In this document: piece after piece, positions 36,646-50,029 of the stretch
Position numbering within the stretch: the stretch's first letter is position 1
How the letters are laid out: each line of letters starts with the position of its first letter
From: Aspidiotus rigidus
Lineage: Eukaryota > Arthropoda > Insecta > Hemiptera > Diaspididae
NCBI GenBank assembly: GCA_035079385.1
Contig: JAVHKY010000013.1
Location: forward strand, 6,632,001 to 6,696,000
Length of the DNA stretch: 64,000 nt
Direction of reading: 5' to 3'
The notes under the pieces: generated by a model
What the model was told of the DNA's origin: nothing
The model's database searches: none
The model's input: the letters and a program-made list of their open reading frames with translations, nothing else
Made by a program: the position numbers and the translations under genes

Positions 36646-38889
36646 GTCAGTCCAAGTACGAATCGAAAATCTACGTGACTGATCTCGTCGCTTCCTGAAC
36701 ATGGAAAAAGGCACAAAGTTACAACTTTATTTCGGCACTTCATTTTCCTAGCATCAAGCCACATACTCGCATGGCGAAGACTGTCCAAAGAAGGATTAAA
36801 CTAGTGCATTTACAACGAGCGCAAAATTTACAAAAAGTAAATTGTTCAAATTACTCTCTTTAGTATTCTAAAAGTAGGAAGTCAAAATCAAGAACAGAAT
36901 TGTGAAGCTCACTCTACAGCGCTGCGTGCCACGAATGGTAATTTTGTAAAAATATAAACAAGAACAGACACAAGCAGAAAGCTTGAAGTGATTAAGCGTC
37001 GAAAACCTGAGTATAGAGATTTCGAGATGATCGCCGAACCCTGGTGCACCATCGTAGAGCTTTTCTACGAATTAATAACACGTTCGATTCCGTAATAACA
37101 CGTTGTTTCCTCTTCTTATTATTATTAACAAATCTTGTAGTATCGTTTCTCGAATTCGAAAAAAAAAAAAAAAGACAACATTTCATCAAACCCGGGTCGT
37201 TACAGAGGCGAGGAAAGTAAGCTGAACACGAAGAAAGCCGAAGAATTAACTAGAAACAAACCGGAAATCTAATCTCGCTAATGAGCCAGAATCAGATACG
37301 AACAGAAAAATCCACGAATTATGATCAAGGTATTATTCACGCATATATAGACCTAACGCAAATTTGTTATTCCAAAGATACCGTTCACGAAATTGAGCGA
37401 CGCACGCGGATAATTTATTTTTAGACGCGAGTGAATTATATATTTCGAAGACAGGCATTTTCTATTTTTAAATTCACAGTAGCCTATCGCTATTCTGTCC
37501 GGTGCATCTTGAGATACCGGTGCGTTCATTGCACCTCAGCAACACCTATCAAAACACAGCCTTAGCACGATAAATGCTACATTACTTTTCCCTCTTATTT
37601 AGAATCGAAATTCACGCGATCGTGTGGTGGTCCTGGTTGGGTAGCAACCTCCTCTCTTTAGGCCAAAATTATTTATGTGAACTCCAAAAACAGAAAACGA
37701 AATACATATACCATTATGTATATTATTTTTCAGCTTGTAACCCAGCTTCATTAATGACCGGTATTCATCGAAGGTCAACGAGTTGCACATCAACGGTGCA
37801 TTCAAAGACGATAACACGTGCAACATTATACAGAATGAATATCTAATCGTTCATTCATCTCGAAACGATGAGAAGAAAAAAAAAAATTGAATACGGTTAG
37901 ACCGCGAGTCGCTTCTCTTCTCCCGCGGGATTCGGATAAACATAATCGCACTATCCTGACAGATTTAAAATCGTATCGTCACCCAATCAGATGCCGATAA
38001 TTGATAAGTACAATAAGTCGTAGCGAAAATTAATGCACGCCGAAGAGGTGGGCTATAATCAAAAATATCTCTGGTCATCGAATAAAATAACATAACTTAT
38101 GTAGGCACCGCGTGTATATTCGTAGTTTTATTTACTGTAATAATTCCCGCGCAGAGAACGGACAAGTCACGAGACCGATTTGATATAATAAAAATCGTTC
38201 GTACGAAAAATATATCGAAAGGCTACGAACGTGTTTAAAAGTCATTAACTCAACTTGCGTCCGGAGAGTAACCTTCTCTTTTCCCGATTTATTCGTGTAT
38301 TTTCGTTTTATTGTACAGTATCTTCAAATTTTGTATTTGACCGTAACTCGACAATCGTGCATGTCCTTTGAAAATTAAACAATTACCCACGGATGACCTA
38401 TTTGCAAAATCTAAAAAAACTGGACACCACCGTCCGAGACCAAGTGCTCTCAGCCTGTTTAAGGACATTCGCATAAAATTTATGATATTAGAAACTAAGA
38501 CTCCGAGTAAAATTTTTGACTTCGAAAACTATACAACGATCAGAACAGAAAATCATTAGCTGCTGATCTGGCATTTTTTCTAACACAAAGAGAATTTTTT
38601 CGAAGTAGAATTTGGAAAACCGATATTTTTAGAGACTTTATTATTTTTACGAAAAGGATTTTAGGAGCGAGGAAAAAAATTGGAATTTTCTCCAAGAGTC
38701 AAAGATCTTACAATATACGAAGATATTCATTATCATTCCTTTGATACGATTCAACTTAGCTCGGAGTGATCAGACACAAACCTTGTACACCATTTCCGGA
38801 CAACCCTCACAATCCACGACCTTTGCGATCAATTATAGACAAACTGAGAGACCAATCTTCCAATTACACAACTACACAAAAGAAATTTT

Positions 38890-39205
38890 TTTGAAGAGGT
38901 CAAGAACGAGAATATACGATTTTGAAAGTATTTTTCACTCTGAATTCGAAGCCGTTATTCGTTTTTCGTGATTCCCTCGTTATCTTCTACAATCTTGATG
39001 TTTAGTTGTGGCGGCTCGTTGCGAAGCGCATCGAACACTGAAGGGTAGTACATATTACGAAAAGGTGTGTCGCGTTTCGCAACGAGCCGCGGCAACTAAT
39101 CGTTAAAACTACGGCCGAGGGAATCACGAAAAACGAATAACGGCTTCGAATTCAGAGTGAAAAATACTTTCAAAATCGTATATTCTCGTTCTTGACCTCT
39201 TCAAA
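38890..39205. repeat. Perfect 90-bp inverted repeat (long hairpin)
   Basis: Positions 38890-38979 and 39116-39205 are exact reverse complements over 90 bases by eye. The 136-base centre holds a second nested pair (about 39002-39029 and 39071-39098) matching at 25 of 28 positions around 'cggctcgttgcgaa'. Read as RNA the whole would fold into a stem of about 120 pairs with internal loops. No target-site duplication was established. It is in a PDSS1 intron and has no coding potential. Confidence 0.9.
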
Positions 39206-42015
39206 CAAATTTTACTTTGTTGAGTGGAGTTATCAATTAGATAGAAAATACAAACTATGCTAGTACAGTACAGTAAATTTCAAAATCTTCTAAAACTACA
39301 CAAGAAGAAAGGAAATGAATGTTTCAATCCTCGATCTCACGTCGTGTACATTAATTTCGGGATGGAAAGTTTATTTATTTATTTATTTATTTATTTTTTT
39401 TTTTTTACGGAGACAGTCCACCGACATTTTTGGCAAAACCCATACCGACCGAAAGATAACGGCTCGCTTTTGTCCGGTATTATTCGGACCTAAGCGACTG
39501 AAAAAGTGTTTATCTCCCCTACGTTTCACTTGAAAGACACCTACTTTAAGAAGACTTCCATGTATCAACAACTTTAATTTTATCGTCCCCTACAAAAAAG
39601 TATTGATAGTAAAATATGGTCATATATCGTACTCCAAAAAAGCTCAAACCTCTCGGTTGACCACTGCTGCATCCGCGTATAAGTGCAGTTGGACTACGAA
39701 GCCCATCTACATAAGAATTTGGTACGTATACTGTTCCACAGAATTGGCGTTTGGAGTTTCATCCTAATACAAAAACGGGATTTTTTGGAGGACGGAAATG
39801 GTGGGCTTACATTTCTAATTTCTTTTTTCCCGGATTTTTCTCGACCAATGATTCGAGTGGCGTACTTACGTTATAAGGTGGGTTGCCTACCTCCGTGGCG
39901 GAGCTAGCGATGGAGAAAAAGAATTTCCCGGACCTTTATTCAGGAAATAAGTGAACATTGTTTTTCTTGGTAATATTCTCGTGTTCGAAAAATATCGGAC
40001 TCTCACCGCTCCTCGAGTGATTCGCAAATTACGCTACTGAATCAGGCGCAAATCCATCCAGACAGGGGGAGGGGGAGGGGAAATAAAAACTTTTGAAAGC
40101 GTAAGACTTTTTTTGAGCACAACTTTTTCATACATACCTTTTCCGCGCGGGAGGGGGGGGGGGGGAATTGTGGAAATAATGAGACTCCAAGAACTTTTTT
40201 TCTTTTTTTTTTTTTGCGTTAGAATTTGCCATATTTTTCTTGATCACGGGAGGGACGAAGAATGAATTTTCTCGAAATACGTTGAGAGATGTGGGAGGAG
40301 GGGTCAAGAGAATTCCTGATTTTTATTTTGTCTATCGTAAAGAAACGTGTATCCCATTTGTTATTCAAAATACATTTTCCTCACTAGAAATAAGAGTTTT
40401 CAAACCGCAGCAATCCTGCGCAAATGATTTTACCTATAAAATAATAAAACATAATCTCAACATGCCCCCAGAAGAATTACACAGCTTTTAATCAATATTC
40501 AATCAGTTGCAATTTTGGAACGAATGATAAAGCATTATCATTTTTTCCATGATTTTTCATTCATTACTGAACACAAATTATTGGTATAAACAGTGAAAAC
40601 ATAATCAAAATGGTTCCGAAATAGGAATTAGGGCTGGAAGAAACGGGGCTGAGAATCAGCAGCGGGAAGCGAAATAGGAAAGCATCCAGAAGCGATCAAA
40701 ATATGCAGGGTTCAGTCGCTTATCGCCTCCACTACTAGCCACAAATCGAGCCATTTCCATTACTATCACGTCTCTTCCAATAAATTCACGCTATTTTCAT
40801 ACAGTGATTGCATAGATTCTGTATGCAAAGTTAGGTGGGAGGAAATTCTATATTTATATTTTTGAGAATATTAGATCAGTCATCAACACCCTTCCCTTTT
40901 TAATACTCTACCTTCAATACACACAATCCCCCGCCCCCTCAATCCCTAAATAACAGGAGGGAAAATGACGCTCAAACAGACTTGACTCCCTTTGAGGCTT
41001 ATTAACAACGATGTCCTGACAATTCATAGCGCACGTTGTGTTTCAACCATTTGATTGGAGATCGAAGGCATTCGCGTCGTCAATCTAAATCTTTTTCCAG
41101 ACCATTTCGAAAAGAAAAGGGATCAGTCTTCGCTCACCTTGACTTCACCTTCTTTCCTGATCATAATCGGTAGCAAAAAAAACATCAGGTTAAAATCGCG
41201 AAAAATCTACTCCTTTTTATGGAGTCGCAAGCTTCAGCTCGAGCGAACGGAGTGAACACGCGCGATTATTCTCTTCTCGAAACTTTTTAATCATTCAATC
41301 GCTTCCAAATCTTCGTGATATTAAACTACCAAAAAAAAACCTTTAGATATCATCTTCAACAGTTCTCGTCCATTTTTTCTTCTCTCGTGCCTCACCTTGA
41401 CCACATTAAAATTTAGTCGCCATTCTTTACATCAGCATATCAACTTATAATCGTACTATTGCCTAATTTTTTATTCATATTTATACTCGTGTCAATAGCG
41501 AGTTTCGTTTTTCATTCGGAATTTTGATTGGAAAGTTTGGTATTTCGAACGTCTGAACCTTCGACCATAGAGCACTATTTCATTTATACGAAAAATTCTG
41601 AGTATTTGAACTGCACGCCTCTACATATATACTCGATGATAATATAGGTCTTCTCCGATTTACATATTAATACTCAGCTGGCATTTGTGTGTACGTGTGT
41701 GTAGGTAAGTTGCACCGGTACGAAAATACTGCACGTAAAAACAATACGAGTAAAGATGCGTTCTCGTTTGAAATTTCTCAAATAGAAACAGGAAGTGGTA
41801 TTGTACGCGTACTTTATAAGATGTCCACGATGCTGCGTGGCACGAATAGCGAGAGATATACCAGTAATTAATTAAATAAATTGATGAAAAGAAAATATAA
41901 ATTTGGTAATCGCGAAACGAGCGCAAAGAAGAAAGTGTTAACGTGTGCTTGATAATACGTATAAATTATGATTATTATGCGCCGTTTCTTAAAATCGTAT
42001 TCGACGTGTACTTAC

Positions 42016-42149
42016 TCTTTATTTAAATGGTAATTGATGGCACGGGCCATTAAAATGGCCACCATAGGTCTGACTGCTTTTCCTTGACCATCGAAATAAT
42101 ATGTAGCTATCGTATGTAATTCGTCTTGATTTGTATTCCATCTTAATTC
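42016..42149 (-). CDS. Pdss1: PDSS1 exon with the GKxxRP motif
   Basis: Internal exon of the PDSS1 homologue. On the minus strand it follows GCGCAG and ends before GTAAGT, and it encodes 44 codons plus two bases. The product begins ELRWNTNQDEL and contains TYYFDGQGKAVRPMVAI and LMARAINYH. Gly-Lys-x-x-Arg-Pro is the conserved isopentenyl-diphosphate-binding motif of trans-prenyltransferases, and YYFDG just before it is characteristic of the PDSS1/COQ1 type. The incoming phase is 0, matching the end of the 50421 exon. The outgoing phase, GA plus the first base of the next exon, gives Asp. No lesion is seen. Confidence 0.93.
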
Positions 42150-43079
42150 CTGCGCATAAAATAAAACACAATACAGTATAAATACGTAAAAATATAATAA
42201 TTTTTTTAGACGAATTTATGGACATGCAGTATATGTACAAATTTAAGAGTGTAAAAACGCCTCGGTGTAATAAAATGACACACAATTTTACACCTTTTGT
42301 GATCGTCTATATAAGACAGGAAGAGTAGACGGTACTTCGCAAGTTCATCTTTGAGGTAGAGCCATTTGCAAACGAATAAAATTCTGAAACGTTTAAGGTA
42401 CGCGTAATATTTTTCGATGAGACGAAAGACAATTTTCGAAAATTTTCGAGTCATCGTAACTGCCTAAGCGGTTATAAAATAAAATGCGACATAATAATAG
42501 CATCCTCCAAAAAAAAAAAAGAACACTAATAATTTCCGTATACTGTTTTATGGCACGTAAATTAAAAGGTACGAAAATGATACAGTAATGACCTTGAATT
42601 TGGGTATAAATATTTCCAGATGGACAGTGAAATATCTTCAATTTGAGAGAAGCATATCCGGTCGGTCTCTGAGAATCTGTTTAGGAATATAGACGTCTAT
42701 CAAATGTAAAACTGTGCTCTCTAACTCGGACAAATCTCTTATGGGAAGGATTTTGCAGCGGTCTCATAATCTATGACAATTTCTTGGAAGACCCCCCCCC
42801 CCCGAATGATACCTAGCTGGATAATCGGAATTTTTTAGGCCCATCTTCTCTGAATTGTCGGTTGCAAATTACATTTTCATCATATATGTAGTTTGCAGAT
42901 CGGAATTTTCGAGGCTCTAGCCTGGTCAAGCCAAGAGCCCCAATGCTTCTGCAGGGAAAAAATTATATAGCATTGTAAACTCTGCAATGGTAGCGAGAGA
43001 CCCGTAAGCTTGGCAGTTCCGTGGAAAACGGCTACTCTCATGATTAGACGCATTAGGTCTGATCAAGAGTTAGAAATTT

Positions 43080-43990
43080 TCCAATTCCCTCTCCTATCAT
43101 AAAGAACACCTCATCATCATATTATATAGCTCGAGAGTAGCCTAGTCTTCCTCTTATCATTATATAGAGCTCGACAGTTGAAATTTTTCCAAGTCTCTCT
43201 CGAATCAGATAGCTCCCTATTGTCATATACCGAATGGACCGAAATGATGTCACCAGTTAAATGGAAGTTTGCACTAAATCTGTTCTAGCGTGACGTTAAA
43301 TGCGTATACTTCAAATCTATGAAATTTGTATCTCATTTTTATATTCAATTTGCACCACTTGCGAACTTTTTACGACTTTTTTGAACCGAGCTATGAACCA
43401 AAATGTGCCAAAAATTGACCAATTTGAAAAAATTCTTTAAAAAATTCAAAATCGTTTGAACTTTCGCATTTCACCAGATTTGAAAGTGAAATTCAAGGGT
43501 GATTCCAAAAAAAATGAATGTCTTCCAGGTCCCGATCTGATGATGTCATAGAAAAGTCGCTATGACGTCACGATCTGATGACGTCATACATCGGTCCCTT
43601 TGTCGTCACGATTTGATGACGTCATAGAACAATCTCTAGCTCGGAATTCAAAACTTCAACAGGGAACCTATTCTATTAGGGGATAGGGGGATTTCCAAAA
43701 ATTTTCTGGGCGCCGTGTGAAGTCCAGCAAGAAAACCGAATCGCCAAAAATGATACAGGTCCATCACCCAGCCCCCCTCATTTCTGGTAAAAATAGTCCA
43801 AGTCTAAGATAGGTCGAAATTCTTCCAGGTCCTCCTCCTAGCTCTAAGTTCGAAATTTTTCCAAGTCCCTCTTCTATCACTATCATGATGGACATTTTTT
43901 CAAAAATGATAACGTCACAAGAATCGGACGCGAACGTGCTTACGCCCATTTTCTGAGGATGTCTCCCCCCTCCCCTCCCCAAAAAAACAG
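43080..43990. repeat. Cluster of dispersed 'tatatagctcg / TGACGTCA' repeat copies
   Basis: Contains at least two 'cctatcatnatatagagctcga...gaaatttttccaagtc' units (43080-43220, 43820-43880). Between them three exact TGACGTCA octamers (about 43563, 43579, 43617) sit in a near-tandem phrase 'gatctgatgacgtcata(g/c)a'. Unrelated low-complexity sequence lies between. Non-coding. Confidence 0.7.
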
Positions 43991-45312
43991 ATAGTGTGTT
44001 CCCCGCTGAAGAGAGACGGAATCGCCATGCGCTTTAGTATCTGCGTCTTTTGCGATCTTTTTTTTCGCTCGATTAATGGTCATTTTTTTCAGTGTGCTGC
44101 GGCCAGCCAAAAATCGAAAGCTGAATGCCGAATTCAGACGAATTTTTACTGATACGACAGAAGTCAAAGCCAGCTTGAAGCGCACCTTTGGAAGTCGAAA
44201 GCTAAATCAGTCAAATTTTTTTGGCTAGCTTTTGGCTCTTCTGAGTTTTGAGAACTTTGTTCAAAAGCATGCTTTTTATTAGGAACAAATTAAGAGAACG
44301 TCTTTTACCAGTTTTACATCTTTTTCAGACGTCAGTTTTTTGTTTTTTGGCCAGAGTTCATAAAGTAATAAGTGACGATCTCACAACAAACCACACCAGT
44401 AAACTGAACGACTCAAGTGAACAGTGAAGTGAACACTCGAATCGAATACGCGGATCGAATTTAAATAGTAAATGAAACAAAACAAATTCAAAAATCAGAA
44501 GAAAAACTTGAAACTGAAAAACTAACCAGATGCCAACTGCCCTGATTCTTCGAGTTCAATCACTTTTACTTCTTTTTTTTTACTCTTATATTGAATGGTT
44601 GTCATTTCCTGGCATACGGCAATGGCACTTCAACATTATTTGATCAATTTGAATTTCGATTTTTTCTTGACTTCTTGTACCTCTAACAGAGAACCTTTTC
44701 TTCTGATCGTATTCGATTTTCATATGGTTTGAAAAGACGAATGCCAGCTGAAGAAAAGCCGAAAGCTAGAAGAATTTTTCGCACAACCACAAGCTAAAGC
44801 CGAAGCTATATTTTTCAAGGTCAAAAGTTTAAGCCGAAAGCCGAAGCTGAATCTTTCAGCTACAGCACACTGATTTTTTTCAAAAATCCAAAAGATCCAA
44901 AGCTTTTCCTCTTACTGAGATCTGGAACTTAGGAGATCGAGATGTTGAGATCTGGAAACTGAAAAATCCGCATCTTCTTGTTGCACTCAGATTTGGAACC
45001 TGAGAGATTCGGATCTGAAATTCAGACGTATCTCCACAAATAATCATACAAGGGTTTCCAGCCTCGCACCAAATCATTGAGACACAACGAAAATACATGA
45101 TACTTTTTTCCCCCACGATTGTAAAGGACTCTTGGCTTTCCGATGTAAAAGACCCTAAAAGTTTCACGTACATCTTTTGAGCTTTAGATCTGAGCAGGAA
45201 AAAAAGCTCCAGATCTTTTATGTTCCGGTCAATATCAAAAAATAGAAAGATGAATTTTCATTATCTTACACGTCGAGAAAACGAAAAAAAAATTAGATGC
45301 CATTGCAGGACG

Positions 45313-45729
45313 GCAATGGCAGCGAGGAACTCGCTGTCCCGAGTCCCCCTCCTATCATATAAATCTTAAAGCTTGAAGTTTTTCCAAGTCCAGAAAGAGA
45401 TGACGAGACAACTTGAACGCGCTGCAATTTCAAGGAAGCCGTCGTGTTTCCAAGTCCCCCTCCTGTCATATATAGCTCAACAGTGGAAATTTTTCTAAGC
45501 CTCCCTTCTATATAATATATAGCTCGAGGGTCAGAATTTTCTCAAGTACCCCTCCTATAATATATAGCTCGGAGGACGAAATTTTTATAAGTCCTTAGCT
45601 CGAGGGTCGAACTTTTTCCAAGTCCCCTCCCTCCTCTCCGTGACGTCATCAACCTCGGGCCACCCGCGCCCGCGTACAAAACTTTCCTGAAAGTACTCCC
45701 AACAAAAGGGATAGCGGGTTCTGGGCTAC
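45313..45729 (-). repeat. Repeat family with GCGGGGAACCCGC ends, copy 2 (inverted)
   Basis: Reverse-orientation copy of 30483-30800, with the same order on the minus strand. It has an end near 45729 related to 'agcgggttc', then 'agtactcccaacaaaag', 'tgacgtcatcaacc' (octamer about 45640), several 'atatatagctcg...tttttccaagtc' units, 'ctgcaatttcaaggaagccgtcg', and an end near 45313 reading 'agcgaggaactcgct'. Non-coding. Confidence 0.7.
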
Positions 45730-48206
45730 AAAACGCAAGAGACCTGGAGACTGTCGCTTATGGCGACTCAGATTTGTTTTAATTTCTTTTATTTTTTTTT
45801 GCGGTTGCATAAGAACTCTTGACTTACCGAGGCAAGAGCCCCAAAAATCTTCCTACTGAAGATTCGTATGCTCTATTTCTTGAGATTTTCATCATTCATC
45901 ACTTTATGAACTTTTCCTGGAAATTTTTCACTTGGAAATTTGAAAAAATACGAGAACTCATTAAGGAGTGTGAAGAACCTATTCCACGACAGGTACGTAG
46001 AACTGTGATGGGTCAGCTCTAAAATAATCCATTTTTCATTTTCTCAATAATTAATCATTCAAATTGTTCCAAGTTCTGTTTTTCCTTGTACCTTCAACCA
46101 ATCAGTGAGCTCGAGGTTGTTCGAACAAACTCATTTTTCATATTTTCTGTCCATCAGAAAAATATTTTCAAGTCCCACTAGTTCTTATACACAGGAGTAC
46201 TTTGATAATTTAAAGTTTTCCCAGGTTTCAAAGTGCAAAAATTCCGGACAGTGAATACGTTTCGAAATCGAAGTTTCCCACAGAACAAAGCTTCGAACGG
46301 TTAGCATTTGAAAAATTCAAAGTTCAAAATATCTCGGCTGAAGTTTTGTTCTCTAAAACCCATAAGGGAAGGGTTTGAAAATATTTTGAACCAAAATTTT
46401 CATCTATATTTTATGCACTAATTATTTTTGACATGAATAGGTCTTTTCAGAAGGGGGTATACGGCAGTTTTCTTCTCCTAAAATATGTAATGCTGATGAT
46501 GACGTCGAAGGTTAATTAATAATAATAATCCTTTATTTCCTTAGCACTGAACGAGTTGCTCCCTAGAGTGACGTCATCACGGGTTGATGACGTCACATAA
46601 GTGTATAAGTCTTGAATGAGTAAAATTTTTGTATCAATTTTACACTTCATCAACATAAAATATTCAGATAATTTAAACTGAAAAATATACGAAGCGAAAA
46701 ATTTAAAACGAGTTTCCTTCATTGAAGTTCACCATATTAATCGAGCTAGGATGGTGAGCCATTCTCAATCAGTGATACTACTCGCCGCACCCCAATGAAA
46801 TTTTTTCCTAAATGAGTCAAAAATCAATGATCCTACAGTCAATTGTTGAGCACACCAAAACGTACTTCAACGCCAACACACCAAAGTTTACGTCAATGCC
46901 AAAAGTGCATTCGAATGGAACGACTTCTAGATAGTTCACACTTTTTTAAGCACATGCAAAGCACAAATTTATTTTCGACCCCCAGTGTGCGACAGGAATT
47001 TAACTTTCAGAATTACTAACAAAGTATTGAATTGATACGATGCACACAATCATCCCACATTTGTAGCTTGCGCTTCGTTTTCACACGCAATCAACTGCGA
47101 TCACTGAGCTATTATTCTCGCATTACCGTTAATTCGATTATATTTTTCAGCTAAAATTCTTTTGTATCTACAGGAACAGACCAATCCATCTTTTTACTAC
47201 TCTTCATTTTCTAAGCTTTTTCGCGCGGCATAATTTGAAAGTTTATCATAAATGTACACGAAGGAATGCCGACCAATTTGTAATAGTATATACGATTCCA
47301 TGTTGAGAGTCAAAGGTTAGGCAGAAGCAATCGCATAAAATTCAAGGAGAAAATCCGGCCCGGCGATAACGGGATAAGGTGTGTAATTCATAAAACTATG
47401 CGTCGACTGCGTTAGTGTCATAACTCAAAACTTTTCTACCTTGACGAGGAAGCATGCTCTCTGGTGTTTCTTGAAGTATAAATCAATGACTTAGGTCTAG
47501 GAGTAACCCGGGGAATTTCTCAAAATACAAAAAGTAGGAGTTCGACAAGGCAGTGCTTACGAGAAGATGACATGAAACTTGCCCAAAGCTACTATACAGG
47601 CACTAAAATATTTCAATTTTTGTACCTCGAATACGAATTACAGGTTGCGAAATTACTAGAACGAGAAAGCTTGAGACATTCGCGAGGTCAAAGCATCGTC
47701 GTGCATGAGAATAGCTTCAGTAAACGGAAGGTCAAAGGTCACGTAACTAATTAAGACTTTCTGTCACTGAGAGCGAAAATCAAAACGTGACTGATTACTC
47801 ATTTAAGTTTTCTATTATAGGGATCAATAGGGAGCAACTTCACCGAGTAATTTCTCTACTTGAGGTTAGGATGGACAATGTGAAGAAAAGAAATAAGAGA
47901 ATTTCAAAGATCAACCAGCTCGTCTCCTTCCCAAGGAGCTTCAGTGAGCAGACATACAGCCCAAAAAGTCGAAATATTAATTTCTATTTTGTAGTTACAG
48001 CAATTACCTGCCAGCCTCATTCTTTTTCATAGATGTAAAGTTGCCTAAAACCAAGGAAGGTTATTCAGGAAAAGCCTCCGCCATCTGTCGACCTCCTGGT
48101 AAACAGTGTTTTAGAGAGACGTGGGACTTCGCCTCAGTTTAGAGACTTAACAAAATTTAAACCTTAAGGGCTTAGAAATATTTCCACCCCATCAAATCTT
48201 GCGTAT

Positions 48207-48600
48207 CATGAAAGAGGGAGGGGGAGATATTGTAGAAATTTTGACTTACAAGCTATACAAAGGGACAGACTTGAAACATACCGATCATCAAGCTATATAT
48301 GGGAGATATACGGAACTTGGGACAAATATCCCCCTCCTGGGTATATATCGTAGGCGGGTGGCAGGAAAAATTCTGATTATCAAGGTCTCCTTAGATTGGA
48401 GGCTTACCAGAATTCCAACCTTCGAGATATATGGAGAGGGGACTCGGAAATATTTCGACCATCAAGTCTCATATATTAGGAAGGGGGAGGTATTGTAGAA
48501 ATTTTGACTTACGCTATACGAAGTGATGAACCCGAAAAATATCGACCATCGAGGTACAAACGGGAGATGGAGGGAATTTGACAAACATCCCACGAGGGGA
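48207..48600. repeat. Tandem duplication, period about 263 bp
   Basis: The phrase 'attgtagaaattttgactta' occurs at about 48230 and again 263 bases later. Each is preceded by a 'ggaggggga' stretch and followed by related 'acg/caagctatac' and 'accatc(g)a' phrases. Intervening units repeat 'gatatatgg...gggacttggaaatatttcgacc'. Non-coding and related to the 'acttggaaa' dispersed family. Confidence 0.65.
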
Positions 48601-48694
48601 TAATTCCAATCATCATGATGGAGGACAATGGACTTGGAATAAATTTCCTCTTCCAATCTACATACTATAAAGTCGGGGATTTAGAAATTCTGAT

Positions 48695-49235
48695 TATCGA
48701 ATCGAGTAGAAGACCAAACAAGCGATCCCACTCGATAAACCATGTCGACTGTAGATTTGATGTCGGTTTTCGGTCGAAACCCAGCGTCGACCGGAAATCA
48801 ACATCGAACTGATTGAGTCTTCATCAAAATTGCGTCGACATAATGTCACTAAAATAGACCTCACGTCGACAAAGATATCAGGCAAATAAAGTCTGACTCC
48901 ATTCGACAGTAATTTGCCACGTCAACTTTAGGACAATTTCGAGTTTGTGCCATGAAATCGACTGCTCTATTGAGTCGATTTCAAGTCAATTTGCAATTCT
49001 CAGGTAATGCGCGCTAGTCGTCTCTAAACGGACGTCGATCAGGAGTTCATTTGGAGTCGACTTATCTAAATTTTTTCATCGATCTGAAATAACATTAGAT
49101 TTTTAGCTTCATAGGAACGTCCGTGGTCAACTTTAAATCGGACGTCGATGTACAGTCACCCCCTAGTACGACTGTGCTTGTTTGGTGACTTCGCTACTCG
49201 CAGACCAAAAGTGTAGCCATAATAATGAAATGAGG
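48695..49235. repeat. GTCGA/TCGAC-rich degenerate repeat, copy 2
   Basis: Dense in TCGAC/GTCGA words. Ends with 'gacgtcgatgtacagtcacc' followed by 'gtgacttcgctactcgcag' (about 49181-49205) and a 'cataataatg' phrase, which correspond to an inverted stretch at about 4260-4360 and a forward one at about 58770-58870. The Penelope-like fragment starts about 60 bases after its end. Confidence 0.7.
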
Positions 49236-49289
49236 GTTGTTAAGAATCTCAATTATGCTCGACCAGTGATGTTCTTACGAACCATCAGA

Positions 49290-50029
49290 ACCTTTTCATA
49301 AGTCAGAGAATCCTCTATAAATTATTTGGGCTTGACGATATCTCTAGAAAAGATGGCGTCCATGAGTTTGGGATCCACAGAAAAGATAGTCTAGCCGATA
49401 TTATAGTCCACGGGTCGTCATTTCGTTCTGGTGCTCACAAGGTTGCCAAGTTCAATAGTTTGATCCACCGGCTGACCCAAATGCCGTTGAGTCAGTCCGC
49501 TTTCTCCACCAGAGTGAATGAGACCAATTCGGACATCGACTTTATGATTCGTAGGAAAATGACGAGGAAGTGACTCGAATGATAGTAGGAAGCGCTACAT
49601 CAGGCTCCAGTTTCTAGGGGGAGTTTTCCTTACAGCTGAACCGTTCCCCTCTCATCGTCCTTTATTCAGCTTTCTATAACCCGGCCACGGTAAAGGGACT
49701 TTTTGTCAAGTTAGAGGATCAGGGTAGCATGTAAGGACTGCAGCAACAGCAGCGTTTATATATGGGAGGCTAGTCACCAACTTAAGATTAGAGCGACCGA
49801 ACACGATGAAGCTTGGGAAAAAGGAAATGCAGAAAAATCGGCGTTTGCGGGCCATTCCATCACCACCCAGTGCGATTTTCCACAGCGAAAAATTGTACTT
49901 CGGACGTATCTGCTCGAGCATATCAACACTATTCGCCATCAGAATAGCGCCGATGTAACTGTGCTACATAAGTATGTGTACATCCCTGATGAAAGGACGA
50001 AAATAATTCACACTTTGATGACTCGCTAG
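49290..50029 (+). pseudogene. Penelope-like element: RT thumb and GIY-YIG endonuclease remnant
   Basis: Plus-strand, antisense to PDSS1. An NYLGLTI-like start near 49320 is followed, after a frame change, by an open run of 76 codons (49343-49573) containing EFGIHRK and AKFNSLIHRLTQMPLS. This is the block after the polymerase palm in Penelope-like reverse transcriptases. A further frame holds AFYNPATVKGLFVKLED (about 49660-49715). Then 49724-50029 is open and reads CKDC, VYIW, SHQLKIR, EHDEAWEKGNAEKSAF. It corresponds to the element's GIY-YIG nuclease with its Cys-x-x-Cys finger: YIG has become YIW, while the expected catalytic Arg and the EH that follows are kept. The frame changes and missing palm show that it is dead. 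It lies in the PDSS1 intron close to the 50421 exon. Confidence 0.8.

Larger units (their letters stand above)
23078..42015 (-). other. Pdss1: PDSS1 intron, about 18.9 kb
   Basis: The interval lies between two confirmed exons, with donor GTAAGT at 42015-42010 and acceptor TTGCAG ending at 23078, read on minus. It contains three non-LTR retrotransposon fragments, two large inverted repeats, an (ATTT)n tract and copies of the dispersed families, listed separately. Stretches 23.1-25.0, 27.0-29.2, 32.3-34.3, 36.7-38.8 and 39.4-42.0 kb hold mostly unique sequence in which I recognise no exon. Confidence 0.85.
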
